Part shown: piece after piece, positions 19,946 through 30,931 of the stretch
Position numbering within the stretch: position 1 is the first letter of the stretch
How the letters are laid out: every line of letters starts with the position of its first letter
Assembly: GCA_025526915.1 (NCBI GenBank)
Contig: JAHLKH010000216.1
Coordinates: 1-39,650 of the forward strand
DNA: 39,650 bases
Direction of reading: 5' to 3'
Origin: Entophlyctis helioformis
Lineage: Eukaryota; Chytridiomycota; Chytridiomycetes; Chytridiales; Chytriomycetaceae
Notes under the pieces: generated by a model
What the model was told of the DNA's origin: nothing
The model's input: only the letters and a program-made list of their open reading frames with translations
The model's database searches: none
Program-made: the position numbers and the translations under genes

Positions 19946-20792
19946 ATGCTGTCGCTGGCTCGCAGATTCGCTGCAACGACCCTGTCTGGCAGAGCAGCTC
20001 GGCCCCTGGCGGCTGTCCCGGTTGTTGCGACAGCAACGGCAGCAACGGCAGCAGCACCTATCGCTTTCTCGCGGACGTTCAGGTACGTCCAACTGCCAGC
20101 TGCGTCCCCAGCCTGGACGCTGTCTGCCGACGACTTGGCCGTTGGGTGATCAGCTTCGGCGACATGTCCTTGGAGGGCTTGGGGGGCCTGCCCACGAGTC
20201 CGTCGAGTCGCCAAGGAGGGATGCTGACTGTCATGCATGTGCCATGGCTCGTTGGACAGCTCGATGCTTGGACGGACAAGCACATTGCTGTTGCCAAGAG
20301 TGTCGCTCAGAACACCAAGGTGCGTTTGCTCAAGCGTCGCTTGCACTGGCATGGCATGGCATGGCATGCCAAGAATACTCTCGGGATCGTCTTGTCTGGC
20401 TCAGCGTTGGACGCAGCGCAGCCCCATGGACCAGCGACGATCTCGGAGGAGGATTGCCATGTTGCACATGCCTTGGCTGGCATGGCTGATGCATGCACAC
20501 ACACACGCATGACCGCACGAACGCTCACACGAACACGAACACGCGGCGATCTGCTGGATGTGCGATGCGGGGTTGGTGATTGTGGCTTTGCAGCGTGGTT
20601 GAGCGAGCGGTGCTGCCGCCCATGGCTCCGTCGGCCCTGAGCGTGCGCCATGCCACATACGGCCAGGAGTACCAGCCCAGCACCCTCAAGCGCAAGCGCA
20701 AGTTTGGATTCCTCAAGCGCCTGCGCACGCTGAATGGCCGCAAGACGCTCAAGCGCCGCATGCTCAAGGGCCGCAAGTGGCTGTCGCACTGA
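19946..20792 (+). CDS. Mitochondrial large-subunit ribosomal protein bL34m
   Basis: Two exons (19946-20082 and 20594-20792) encode 111 residues. Exon 1 gives a classic mitochondrial presequence ([20 protein letters not shown], then Ala/Thr-rich to FSRTF). Exon 2 ends with the bL34 core: [45 protein letters not shown], matching bacterial L34 in sequence and length. bL34 binds 23S-type rRNA in the large subunit. The single intron (20083-20593) is 511 nt, the longest coding-region intron in the window. It contains an open frame (20146 onward) and GGCATGGCAT repeats that I cannot assign. The split codon at the junction (AG/C) restores serine. Confidence 0.93.
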
Positions 20793-21645
20793 TCCTGTCC
20801 CGCCTGCTGCCTGCTGCCTGCTGCCGGCTACCTGCCTGTGCAAGCCATGTCCAATGAACGCGCCTTGAGAGCCCTGCCTTGAGAACCCTGCCTTGAGAGC
20901 CCCGCCGCGTCTGTCGGATGCCGGCCGTGCCGCAGCGACTCCGCCCAGCGGCCGCCATAAAACGCGCGCGATTTGGCAAACTCCTTGCCCCGCAACCCAT
21001 CTGCGCGGTGAGTCTGCGTTTCCGTCTCGCTCCGACTGTTCTTCCAGCCAGCCAGCCTGCCAGCCGGCTCCCGTCCGTTCATCTCTCGCTGCCTGTCGTC
21101 TGTCTGCCTACTGCTTGTCTGCTTGTCTGCCTGCCTGCCTGCCTATCTGTGCCCCTGCCCCTGCCGTGCCTTGCCTGCCGTGCCTTGCCTGCCGTCCTTG
21201 CCTGCCACCCCCTCCCCTCCCCTGCACCACACGGCGCTGGGCACAACCTCGGGCGTCGGGCCACATCCCCGAAGATCTTTGGTTGCTTGGCTGTCGGCCG
21301 CCGCCGCCGCCGCTGCACTGCTGCCAGTCGGCCGACGGTGCCGGTCTGCGCTTGGCTGCCTGTGGTCCTGTTGCGTCGTGTGTCTGGCCGACTCTGCACA
21401 GGACCACACACACACACACCGGCTGCGGGTGACTGCACGGCTGCTGCCCATCCAGATACCACCACCCAGCCCCCCCGCCGGCATCCTGCTGGAAGCGAGC
21501 CGTGTCGGCGGCGGCCGTCGGCTCAGCCCTCCGTTCACCGTCGGCTCTGTCCAAGGCAACAGCCTGCCGAGGCTGTGCACACCGGCCCACACTCACCAAC
21601 GAGGCACCTTGTCGCTAACACCGTGTTCAGTATCCCACCAGCATA
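20793..21645 (+). promoter_or_regulatory. ERG6 upstream region with probable 5'-UTR intron
   Basis: No gene is visible in these 850 bp. A 16-bp unit (gccttgagagccctgc-like) is repeated three times at about 20860-20902, and CTGCCTG/CTTGCCTG repeats fill 21100-21200. A consensus donor GTGAGT at 21008 and an acceptor ttcag ending at 21630, 15 nt before the ERG6 start codon, would define a 623-nt leader intron. This is an inference from splice signals only. Confidence 0.4.
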
Positions 21646-23340
21646 ATGACCAACACCACCAACGCCCCCCTGCCCACCCCCGTTCAGGACCCCGAGCTCA
21701 CCAACTTCCTCCTGCGCCTCCGCAAGAAGAACACGGACACGGTCGCCCACAAGAAGACCGTCGACTCGTACGACAAGTACTGGGACTCTGACCGCAAGGA
21801 CATCACCAACACGGAGGACTCGGTCGAGGAGCGCCGCACCAACTCGGACAAGCTCACCAACCACTTCTACGACCTTGTCACTGACTTTTACGAGTACGGT
21901 ACGTTTTGGGTCCTCTCTATCCGGCCTTGCCGCCCGCCGTCGTCTGCGTCGCTGGTCGGCCGCTGTTGCCCGTCCGCTGCGCAACCGCCTGCTTCCCTCC
22001 TCTCTCTCTCTCTCTCCGTCCGCTCTGGCCGTGTCCAAGCTGGTGTTGGCACCGATAGCGGAACCCCCCCCCGCCACTCTTTGCTGCCATGTGCTCGGAG
22101 AAGAGGGATCTCAGATGCTTGCTGCAGCCACGATGATCTGGGCTCAGCGCCGTGTCGCTGCCACGCCGTTGTGACTGGACACGACGACGATGACGATGAC
22201 GCGCGAATTCGGAACAGCCGCCAAACTAACTCCGATGCCCGTCCACGCCCCTTCACATGCCGCTCCTCTGCTCCGCCCTCGCAGGATGGGGCACCTCGTT
22301 CCACTTTGCCCGCATGTTCAAGGACTCGACCTTCAAGGAGTGCATCTCCCGTCACGAGGACTTCCTTGCCCTCAAGCTCCAGCTCAAGCCTGGCATGCAG
22401 TGCCTTGACATTGGTTGCGGTGTTGGTACGTGCTTCCTGCGCATGCCACCCCGCACCTTGCCGCTGGACGCTTGTTCACCGCCAATGCCACCTTGACACT
22501 CTTCCACACATACAGGCGGCCCTCTCCGTGAGATTGCCAAGTTCTCTGGTGCTACCGTCACCGGCCTGAACAACAACGCATACCAGGTCAAGCGTTGCGA
22601 CTACCTTGCCAAGAAGTACGGCCTCTCGAGCGTCTGCAAGGCTGTCAAGGTGGGTGCAGGATGAGATCGCCCCGTGTGTGCCTTTTGTGTTGTGGGGGAA
22701 CGGTCGCCCTAACCATCTGCCATATTATCTGCAATGTGCACAGGGCGACTTTGAGAACATGCCCTTCCCCGCCAACTCGTTTGACGCTGCTTACGCCATT
22801 GAGGCCTGCTGCCACTCGCGCCACCTCGAGAACCCCTACGGCGAGGCTTTCCGCGTCCTCAAGCCCGGCGGTTACTTTGCCTGCTACGAGTGGCTCACCA
22901 CTGACAGCTACGACGAGACCAACCTTGCTCAGAAGAAGATCATCCACGGTGTCGAGGAGGGCAACGCCATCTCCAAGATGTACACCATCCCCCAGACCAT
23001 CGAGGCCCTCAAGAAGATTGGCTTTGAGGTGATTGAGTACGCAGATCTCGCCGACCCCAAGTCGCCCCTCTTTGAGGCCCAGGACCCCTGGTACACTCCC
23101 CTCCAGGGCAGCTTCACCTTTGACCTGGAGCAGCTCTACCGGTGGAGAATGACCTCGCTCGGCCGTACCCTCACCGACAACTTTGTCTACACGCTCGAGA
23201 CCCTTCGCCTTGCTCCCTCGGGCACCCACAAGGTGTCGCAGCTCCTCAACCTTGCCGCCGACTCGCTTGTCGCCGCCGGTGAGCAGCACCTCTTCACCCC
23301 CATGTTCTTCTTCCTTGTGCGCAAGCCCCTCAACGCGTAA
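21646..23340 (+). CDS. ERG6: Sterol 24-C-methyltransferase
   Basis: Four exons (21646-21898, 22285-22425, 22516-22649, 22744-23340) encode 374 residues, the normal length. The enzyme moves a methyl group from S-adenosylmethionine to C-24 of the sterol side chain (zymosterol to fecosterol in yeast), the step that makes ergosterol-type sterols, at the ER or lipid droplets. Visible are the sterol-binding YEYGWGTSFHFARM block (split by intron 1 after YEYG), SAM motif I LDIGCGVGGPLREIA (around residues 125-138, split by intron 2), GDFENMPFP, YAIEACCHS and LKPGGYFACYEWL. The C-terminus carries the SMT-specific domain (FTFDLEQLYRWRMTSLG) and ends FFLVRKPLNA. Codons are strongly C-ending, consistent with high expression. 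Nothing is missing. Confidence 0.98.
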
Positions 23341-23455
23341 TCTGTGTGCGGAACGCCTGCATGTCGTGGCCCCCCCCCTCCATCTTGTGAATCTGAATGC
23401 ATTGCACGTCCCGTGCCATCAAAAAACTCGTCCCGTTCAGTTCAACCCCGTTCCA

Positions 23456-25593
23456 ATGCGACCGACGCTTGCCGCCGTGGTGGCTGTCTGGCTGTGGCTG
23501 CCTGCCGTCAGCAAGGCCTTTGACATCCGCCCTGCCGAACACGTACTTGCTGCACGCAGCCCGCCCGATGCCGCAATGGTGGCACCTTTGCTGTCGCCAA
23601 CGGTTGCCGCCCACGCAGACCCGAGTGCCACAGCCAACTCGGACGCGGTGCGCGAGACTGATGCAGATGGCTTTCTGCATGAAGTGCTGCAAGGCCCACA
23701 GACGGCTTTCATGCCCGGAACGACGGCTTCGTTCCCGGCATGCCAGCCAGTCACAGCAACAACAGCAGCACCCTATCCTACGCCCTCTCTGTGGACTCCC
23801 GGCCCCGCTTGCCCGGCAAGACTGTGTAGCGGCATCTCGCCCGTCCAGGCAGCAGGAATAGTCATTCAACTGCGCATAAACGACCCAGGCAGCAACAACA
23901 ACGGAAACGGCACCACAGGCTGTCTTCAGCACCACTCGGGCGGCGACGACAGTGGCAATAACAACAACAAAGGCGAGAGCCTCGATGTCCGCCACTCCGA
24001 CGCGCCACCCATCCCCTCGAATGCGTCGCCAGCATCGGCTCAGATGCTGCCGACGACGCGCACCGCAAAGTGGCTGATCGAGTCTGGTGGCTTTTGGGGT
24101 GACGGTGAAGACCCAAGCGATGCGTTCATTGTCGCCAATCTGTCGTCGCTGTTTGACTCGCAGAGCGTCGACAACCCGCTACCTTGGTTTAATGCAGCCT
24201 TCAAGAACAGGCCCGGCAGCACGATTCCAGACTCGGGCGACGCTCTCTTCCCTGGGTTTGCCCGTCCAGGCTGGTGCTATGGCCCCAATTCAACGTCGGT
24301 CTGGTTTGTTGATCTGACGTCGTCTGTGAGCCCTCGTGTGTTTGTCCTTGACCTCGAATCTTGGTCTTGGTCGTCGCCGCACTTTTCACAAACATTGCCG
24401 ATTCCTGGGCGTCGTCAGCTCTACTCTGTACGTCGGCCACAATAGCCATGCGTGAAACTGCAGTGCACAATGGAGTCTTTACTGGCTGTGCAGTACCGCC
24501 GTGGTTGCGCGGATTCCTGTTTGGGTCACACATGTGCGTGGTTGTCGCGGCAGCTAACCATTCTCGCCACTCCCAACACACTTTCACACATCCCACTCCT
24601 GCGCATCATCACCAAAGATTACTTGCGGATCAGGCACCTCTGACCACATCATCTGGATCTTTGGCGGAATCTTGGCCTCGCAAGAAAACGAAAGCGTCCT
24701 GTGGGCACTCGATACAACTGCCACTGAATGGATCCGGCACCCATCTCCACCGTTTGCTCCTTTGGGCAGATTCACGCATGTCGCGGGGCATTTGGACGAT
24801 CATCTTGTGATCGTCGGTGGGTTGGCTGGCTTGCTGGTGTACCTCTATCACCTCTGTCTGCCTGTTGGTCTGTCGGAAAGAGCCTTGCAATGCAAAGGGG
24901 GTGAATGCTTACATGATCAATCCGTCTCAACCTGCTGGACGCGTAGGTGGAATCATCAATCGTGGCGATGATGCACCTGGCACGATTGCAGAGTCGGATG
25001 TGTGGGTTTACAACACCACCAGCCAGGTTTGGACTGATGTATCAAGCACCATGATCGATCGGACAAGCAACACCGTGTCGCCCTTTCTTGGTGGGGGACA
25101 GCCCCAAACGTTTGACGGTCGGCTTGTGTTGTAAGTTGCCGGCTGGCATCTATAATTGCTGCATATGCTGATGTGGCTTGCAATGACACTCCCTGATCTT
25201 GCAGCTTTGGCGGTTCTTCTTCAACCAGTCGCTCTCAAGATCGTGATTTTGTGTCCAAATGGACTCTCTCGTATATCGACCATCATGATGGCTCGTGGGG
25301 CTGGACACGTGGAATGGGGGTTGACGCATCGAATGCCAGAACCGGTCACTACACTGCCCTTGACAGAGATGGTGGTATCCTGATAATCCGCGGTGGCGTG
25401 CCAATTGTTCGCCAAGGTGAGACTTGCCAATCATCAAATGCCCCGCCAGCTTGTCTGCAGACTGATTGCTGCAGCTTCAGGCAATGCTGCACCAGCAGTA
25501 CCAACAACACCAGATACGGCAAACACGACTCTTGACTACTCTTCCGCTACTATTCAGTTTTACGACCTGAATGCCCAACGTCTCCTTGAATGA
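23456..25593 (+). CDS. Secreted or membrane kelch-repeat protein, probably 3'-truncated
   Basis: The start MRPTLAAVVAVWLWLPAVSKA is a good signal peptide. Exons are about 23456-24427, 24618-24816, 24881-25130, 25205-25416 and 25475-25593; the second and third junctions are less certain. After a low-complexity Asn/Gly-rich region (residues 140-190), kelch-type motifs appear: SDHIIWIFGGILASQ, HLVIV, SDVWVYNTTSQVW, GHYTALDRDGGILIIRGG and TIQFYDLNAQRL. These are the blades of a beta-propeller, comparable to fungal membrane-anchored kelch proteins. The frame stops at 25593, only about 45 bp before Fanzor relic F2. The last blade is incomplete and no membrane anchor follows, so the original gene probably extended further and lost its 3' end at the insertion. 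Confidence 0.7.
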
Positions 25594-25636
25594 ATCGTTG
25601 GCCAGAGGATCATTCCATGGCCTTAAAGTCAGATCC

Positions 25637-26225
25637 CTGCTTGATCGCCTGCTGATTGCACTGGACGTTGCGCATCTCGTGCGTCTCAAGGCCGCAATGG
25701 CAAGCCGGCAAAGGACAACATTCCCGTTGTGTGGGCATTTGGCATCGACTTTACAGGCCAAGGTGGCCGGCACGCTGTGTTTGAGAAGTTTCTCATCAGG
25801 CATCTGCGGTCGTCTGGATATGCCTATGTGCGTCTGATGCCACGCTGTCCATCCATCCATCCATCTGTGCACCAACTGACAACACGATCATGCACACACA
25901 CACACAGATCTACCGCTGCAACGAGAACCTGACCAGCCAGATGTGCCCACAGTGCAAGCAGCGGATCCCATACAAGAACCGCACCAACCTGCGACGCTAC
26001 GAGTGCATACCATGCAAGACTGTCTACCACCGAGACGTGCTTGGAGCCACCAGCCGCCCAGTCACATGTGATCTCACGTGACCCGTCCTCCACCCAGTGA
26101 TTCTTGCATCGATTTATCGAATCCGTGGTTCTCACAATCGGCCAAGCGGGTCACTTGAACAAGGTGAGTTGCTCGCAGATGTGCCTCGCCCACCCGTTGT
26201 CCGTGCTGGCTGCTGACTCTCAAGG
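25637..26225 (+). mobile_element. Fanzor relic F2, internally deleted
   Basis: It begins within what is intron 6 in F1 (ctgcttgatcgcctgctgat) and jumps to the RuvC-II exon (VVWAFGIDFTGQGG region near 25730). It keeps the CA-tract intron and the zinc ribbon/RuvC-III exon (CPQCKQRIPYKNRTNL, HRDVLGATS), then jumps from the RuvC-III codons straight into the conserved 3' region. All N-terminal coding sequence including RuvC-I is absent, so it encodes no nuclease. It lies between the shortened kelch gene and prefoldin 4. Confidence 0.88.
26118..26222 (+). ncRNA. Fanzor structured 3' region in F2
   Basis: Hairpin 2 is GGCC-AAGCG-GGTC (26140-26152), still paired through a G-U where F1 has A-U. Hairpin 3 is TCACTT-gaac-AAGGTGA. 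The following gatgtgcctcgccca block matches F1 and F3. Hairpin 1 is not recognisable. The region doubles as the immediate upstream sequence of prefoldin 4. Confidence 0.5.
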
Positions 26226-26264
26226 GCAATGACATGATGCGCTGCTTGCTGCTTGTCAAGCAAG

Positions 26265-27026
26265 ATGACGTCGCTGAAGCTTGTGAGTGCCAACAGCCAA
26301 CCCCCTTGTCAGTCTGGCTCGTTCTTGCAAGACAGCCGAGCTGAACCAAGCGGCGCCGACTTGGGCCTGGTTGTGCTCTGGCTGTCCACGGCGTCCTTGG
26401 CTTGGACTCTTTGGGCTGTACGCTTTGCTAACGCCTGCAACTGCCCCCCCGCAGCTGAAGCCGACAGACGAAACCGACGCAGAAGTCACCTGGGAAGATC
26501 AGCGCAACATTAACCAGTTCTCCAAGCTCAACATCCGGCTTGAGAACTATGAAGAGGCGTACAAGACCAAGAAGGTTCCGTGCTCTCCTGGCACTTGAAC
26601 ACGCAGCACCTGCTCCAGATGCGGATGATGCGGGCTCGCAGCTGACGGATCGACTGATGGCCAACAGAGCGAGAAAGAATACCTGGACGACCTGACCAAC
26701 GAACTCGAGCTTGCTGATGAAGATGAGCCTGTCAAGTACGCACGTTCGCCACATTGATCTGGCATGCATGGATCTGGCTGACAAGCGATGGACTCGCTGA
26801 CTGGCTGGCCGGCCGGTTGGCTTGAACCAGGTACCGCATCGGAGACGCCTATGTCTCGCTGTCGCTTGCAACTGCACAGGTTCACATTGAACGGGCACAG
26901 TCACAGTTGGACAAGGAGCTTGGCGCACTCTCTGAAAAGATTGACGACATTCGCACTGATATGGCGAAGCTCAAGGCGCTGCTCTATGGCAAGTTTGGCA
27001 AGTCTATCAACCTCGAGAAGGACTAG
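26265..27026 (+). CDS. Prefoldin subunit 4
   Basis: Four exons (26265-26282, 26455-26574, 26668-26735, 26831-27026) give 133 residues, the usual PFDN4/GIM3 length. Prefoldin is the hexameric cytosolic chaperone that hands unfolded actin and tubulin to the CCT chaperonin; subunit 4 is one of four beta-type subunits. VTWEDQRNINQFSKLN is the family start. Two long coiled-coil helices flank the beta-hairpin segment YRIGDAYVSLSLATAQ, and the protein ends LLYGKFGKSINLEKD, almost as in animals and yeast. Exon 1 is only 18 nt (MTSLKL). The start codon is about 40 bp downstream of Fanzor relic F2, so the promoter lies in or overlaps transposon sequence. Confidence 0.95.
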
Positions 27027-27372
27027 TCTGGCAGACGTTCAAGGGCAGACTGTGGCATTGAGATGGAGTCGGGGCGGATCTGTTCCGGAGCGTGCCGGGG
27101 CGTGCCGGAGCGTGGATCCTTACATGTTTCTTGAAAGCATGCAGGCAATAAAGCCTGCAGTAGTTGTGGAAGCACTTTCCATGACAACATGGATTTGAAG
27201 CAGGTCTGTGGTGATTGTTGTCGCGATGGTTGTGATGGTTGTGCAAGTGGCAACCTCGACCTGACAGAATACCACACACCAAGCTGCAAGAATACGTCCA
27301 TAGACAGCACGAGTCGCACCGCGATGAGCTGCCGCATCTGACCGATGAGCTGCTGGCCAGGTTCGTCAAGCG
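27027..27372. other. Intergenic region upstream of the unrecognised gene
   Basis: GTTGTGATGG-type repeats occur near 27210-27245. The frame of the next gene is open back to 27239 without an ATG, so a short upstream coding exon may be hidden here; I could not define it. Confidence 0.4.
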
Positions 27373-29283
27373 AATGAATCAGACACTGTCTGCCCAGTCG
27401 TACAAGGCCGGCCTGTCGCGCAAGGTTGTGCGTCGCGCTCTTCTCGACAAGGCGAGCTGCAAACTCGTTTGGAGCTCGCATGAGCATTCCCTCATCGACC
27501 TGTGCTTCCCAGCACAGCTTGGGCCTCTTGCGGTCGATGAATTTGCGCCAAAGAGTCTTCTTCCGGCAATGGTGGCTGCCCACGCTGCCGAATCAGCTCA
27601 GCAGCAGCAGCAGCGATACGCTCTTCAGCCATCCAAGCCATGTCGCGAAGCCACGGTCCTGTCCAAGCCAAGCGCGACCGTTACGGCTTCCGCCATCAAC
27701 CAAGACCTGCCATGTATCGCATGGACCACAGTCGACAATTCGCCAAGTGCCTTGCCGGGAGCAATGCCAGTGAATCATGCAAGCCTAGTTTGCAATGGAT
27801 CCATTGATCCCCACAGTCGGCCGCTGTTGTCACCAGAGACAGTCCCGTCCACACAACGCCCCCGTCTCAACAATCCTAGCCTGGCATTGGCCCAAGAAGG
27901 CGAAGAGCTGGCTCATGCAATCAGGCAGCTTGCGTCGATTCTTGGCGATTTGGTCGGCTCCAGTCCGACTCGCAGTCAAATGTTCTCATCTGCCCTCGTC
28001 TGGGGATCAGACGCGGCTGCCCGACACTTTGTGATCGACAATGCCTGTGTGCAAGTCAATGTGCAGCATCTGCACTCAGTCCCAAGTCTTGCTGCGCTGT
28101 CAATGTCTGCCGTTGCAGACCTTATTGCTGAAAAGGCTGCGCAGGTAATCGTGTGTTTGCACACTACATCTGTTTGGACATCTCTTCCTGGATGCACTGA
28201 CCCTTTAAGCCTTTGTCAGATTTCACCGGATGCTTGCTATGTTTGTGTGGATATACCCGCCCACGACATGGCTCTTGCTGCTCAAGAGGTGTTGGCAATT
28301 GAAGCAGCACTTGCAAAAGTATACATCGACTCGCCCAACGTGATCGTCATTGGATCGTGTCCTTACAACGCCAGCCGTCTCCGACTCGGTGCGTGCATCT
28401 TCTCGGGAAAGTCGGTGTTTGCTTCCAGTCCGACTGCAAGAGATCGCGGCATGGTTATGCAAGGAATCCCCGGCAGTTCGGCAATCAGCGCAGACCCTAC
28501 CGCAAGTCTAGCTGTTGGCACCGCGAGCCTGAACATGTCAACGATTGCAGTTGCCGCACTGTTGCGAGAGACTCTGGACACGGAAGGTGACATGGGCTCG
28601 ATCGCCAAATGCAAGCAATGGGCTCAGACGCAATCGTACGGTCCCGCGCGTTCAGCCATCGCATGTCAAGAATTGTTCATGCCAGGTCTCTGTCAAGATG
28701 CACGCAATAAGCCGTGCTTTGCCTACTTGGCCTCCAGACTCGGAGCAGACACCTTTCTTCCGCACATGTCGGTCATAGGCTCATGCCAGCCCTCCGCATT
28801 TATCTCTCCTTCGGCCAGCGCTCGTGTATCAGCCTTTACAAAGTCGACAAGACAGATCTCTGCATACATGGACGCTGTTCTGGCTCACGGGGCAGTTCAA
28901 GTGTTCCAGACATGGACCATTTCGTCCGTACTTCAAGCCTGTAATGGCCGAATCGTACGTATCATCACTTGCCATCCATGCATTCCGCAGAACAATAACC
29001 CTCTTGGCTCGTTGAAATCTCGCCGTGTATGCATTGCATTGGCAACCAGGATCTGGCGGTTCTGGCATTGCCAGCTTTAGTCGACTGCGTTGCGCGATCG
29101 TCTTCGTGTGTGATCGTGGACTTGGACTCGATTCTGGGGTGTGACACGCACTGCACAAAGCGAAAAATGCTGGCGCAGCTGCTGATAGAGCATCTGGTCG
29201 ACGCAATGTGCAGCACTCCCTTCAGTTCGATCGTGCTGGCTATTGCCCAAACGTTGCCTAGTCAAGCCCTACTCCTACTGTGA
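27373..29283 (+). CDS. Unrecognised protein, two exons
   Basis: I do not recognise this protein. The frame runs open to 28954, then a well-placed intron (28955-29049, GTACGT...CAG) joins in phase to an exon ending at a stop at 29283. The first in-frame ATG is 27373; the open frame begins at 27239, so an upstream exon is possible. The N-terminal 100 residues look folded (KAGLSRKVVRRALLDKAS, LIDLCFPAQLGPLAVDEF), followed by a Gln run and a Ser/Pro-rich linker. A second folded region then contains hydrophobic strands (AAQVIVCLHTTSVW, ACYVCVDIPAHDM, NVIVIGSCPYNASR). A strong donor GTGAGT spans the stop codon and could splice in phase to the ATP-grasp gene downstream, so this may be the N-terminal part of a larger enzyme. 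Confidence 0.55.
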
Positions 29284-29468
29284 GTACCATCCACGATCCG
29301 TAATCCAGGCGATGGGAACAAGAATGCGCGAACAAGATGGTGAGAGAGAGATGGCGGAAGTGAAACGCCTTGATAGTCTGGCTGCGTGGCATACGACCAC
29401 GACTCAAGAAGGTCGGGGTTTTGCTGTTGCTTCGAAATCCAGAATATTCTAGGAATACATTCGACAGC

Positions 29469-30848
29469 ATGGCTGCCGTGAGACCCCGGCACGTTCTCAT
29501 CATTGACGAGGTGGACGCGAGCAGCTCGGTCTACAAGCCAGTCACCTACAGCGACTTTATCGACGAAGCCAAGGACAATGTCCGTCTTATCATCATCACC
29601 AGCAAGAATGCGCTCTCGGCTGTGGACAAGAAGAAGGCGCTGGCATTTGTCGAGATGGACCGCCCAACGGCCAACGGCTTGGTTGAGCTGTGGGCACAGC
29701 GGCTGCATAAGCAGCATCGTATCGATGCTGTCTACACCAAGCAAGAAGACCTCATTCTTCGGGCAGCGCACATCCGACGCCTGCTCGGCCTCACAACAGG
29801 CATGCTTCGCGAAGACGCGGTCCTGTTCAGGGACAAGGAGGCCATGAAAGCGCACGCCAAACAACACGGATTCCCCGTGCCGGCGTTTGCACGCGTCTTC
29901 TCGCCGGCGGACGTCTTGGCATTTGCCGAGCTTCACGACTTTCCAGTCATCGTCAAGCCGACGCTCGGCTCGGCATCGGCTGGAATACGAGTTATTCGCG
30001 ACGATGCGGACCTGGAGCAGTACCTCGAAAAGGAGTTCTACGACCGCATCGATGACCAGGGCAAGACCATGGATTATTCCGGCGATCTGATTGTGGAGGC
30101 GTTTCTCAAAGACCGGCGCATGTTCCATGTCAACGGCTATGCCAAAGACGGCAAAATTGTCCACGTTTGGCCCTTTATGTATCTAAACACCAACCTCGAG
30201 TTCACGCAAGGAACGGCCTACGGAAACGTCTTGATTCCGCAAAGCGACAGCCGCTGGGCGCCGCTTGTGGCGGCAGCGCAGCAGCTGCTTTCCGTGATGC
30301 CCTGTCCTGAGCATCTCGTGTTCCATCTGGAGTTGTTTGAAGAAACACAGTCAGACACGCCCCAGGATGCACCTGACGGAAGAGCCGGCCAGGAAACGCA
30401 GCCCAAGTATGTTCTTTGCGAAATTGCAGCCAGAAGGCCTGGCGGAAGCATCGCCCTTCTTATAGACGATGCCGAAGGCGGCGGGAATGTTTTTCCAGAG
30501 ACCGAGTTTCGTCTCAACATCGGGCTGTCTCGTCGCGACCACGGCCTCAAGCCTCTTGCAGCCAATCGCGCCATTGGCGATCTCATGGTTCCCAAAAAGA
30601 TCGGGCGCCTCGTGTCTCTGCCTGATCTGGCTCAATGCCCGACGCCGAATGTCACCTTCAAGGTGTTTGCCACAGCCGGCACCGATTACCACGGTTTTGA
30701 CATCAACAAGCTCAACACGTGCTGCCGAATCATTGCGTCGGGCGAGGGGCTGAACACGGCTGCAGATGTCGAGAATGCACTTGCAAGTGCACACAGGTGG
30801 CTGGATGCCCATGTCGTCTACGAGCCTCTCGACGACCAGCCAACGTAG
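29469..30848 (+). CDS. ATP-grasp domain ligase (carnosine-synthase-like)
   Basis: An intronless frame of 459 residues, starting MAAVRPRHVLIIDEVD. ATP-grasp enzymes activate a carboxylate as acyl-phosphate and join it to an amine or thiol. Family signs are the N-terminal Rossmann-like pre-ATP-grasp domain (HVLIIDEVD, RLIIITSKNAL), FRDKEAMKAHAKQHGFPVP, the ATP-binding strand DFPVIVKPTLGSASAGIRVI, DLIVEAFLKDRRMFHVNGYA, and the Mg-binding end of the fold in YVLCEIAARRPGGS with E and R in place. The nearest named family I can suggest is the carnosine synthase/L-amino-acid ligase group; the substrate is not readable from sequence. It may be spliced to the preceding gene (see findings); as a separate gene it has a 185-bp upstream spacer. 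Confidence 0.8.
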   Translation: MAAVRPRHVLIIDEVDASSSVYKPVTYSDFIDEAKDNVRLIIITSKNALSAVDKKKALAFVEMDRPTANGLVELWAQRLHKQHRIDAVYTKQEDLILRAAHIRRLLGLTTGMLREDAVLFRDKEAMKAHAKQHGFPVPAFARVFSPADVLAFAELHDFPVIVKPTLGSASAGIRVIRDDADLEQYLEKEFYDRIDDQGKTMDYSGDLIVEAFLKDRRMFHVNGYAKDGKIVHVWPFMYLNTNLEFTQGTAYGNVLIPQSDSRWAPLVAAAQQLLSVMPCPEHLVFHLELFEETQSDTPQDAPDGRAGQETQPKYVLCEIAARRPGGSIALLIDDAEGGGNVFPETEFRLNIGLSRRDHGLKPLAANRAIGDLMVPKKIGRLVSLPDLAQCPTPNVTFKVFATAGTDYHGFDINKLNTCCRIIASGEGLNTAADVENALASAHRWLDAHVVYEPLDDQPT

Positions 30849-30931
30849 CATGATTGCAGCTTGTGTGGTGGGCGATAACGATGGGCAATCAAAATGAACT
30901 GTGCCACTCGTTCCGCATCTTCCAGCAACCG

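Noticed and set aside
18864..20367. Long open frames opposite the metallothionein-like gene
   Set aside because: They are shadows of the GC-rich, Cys/Ser/Ala-rich codons on the plus strand and show no conserved motif.
20146..20640. An open frame inside the bL34m intron (starting [12 protein letters not shown])
   Set aside because: It overlaps the real second exon in another frame, contains GGCATGGCAT and CACACA repeats, and resembles no family I know.
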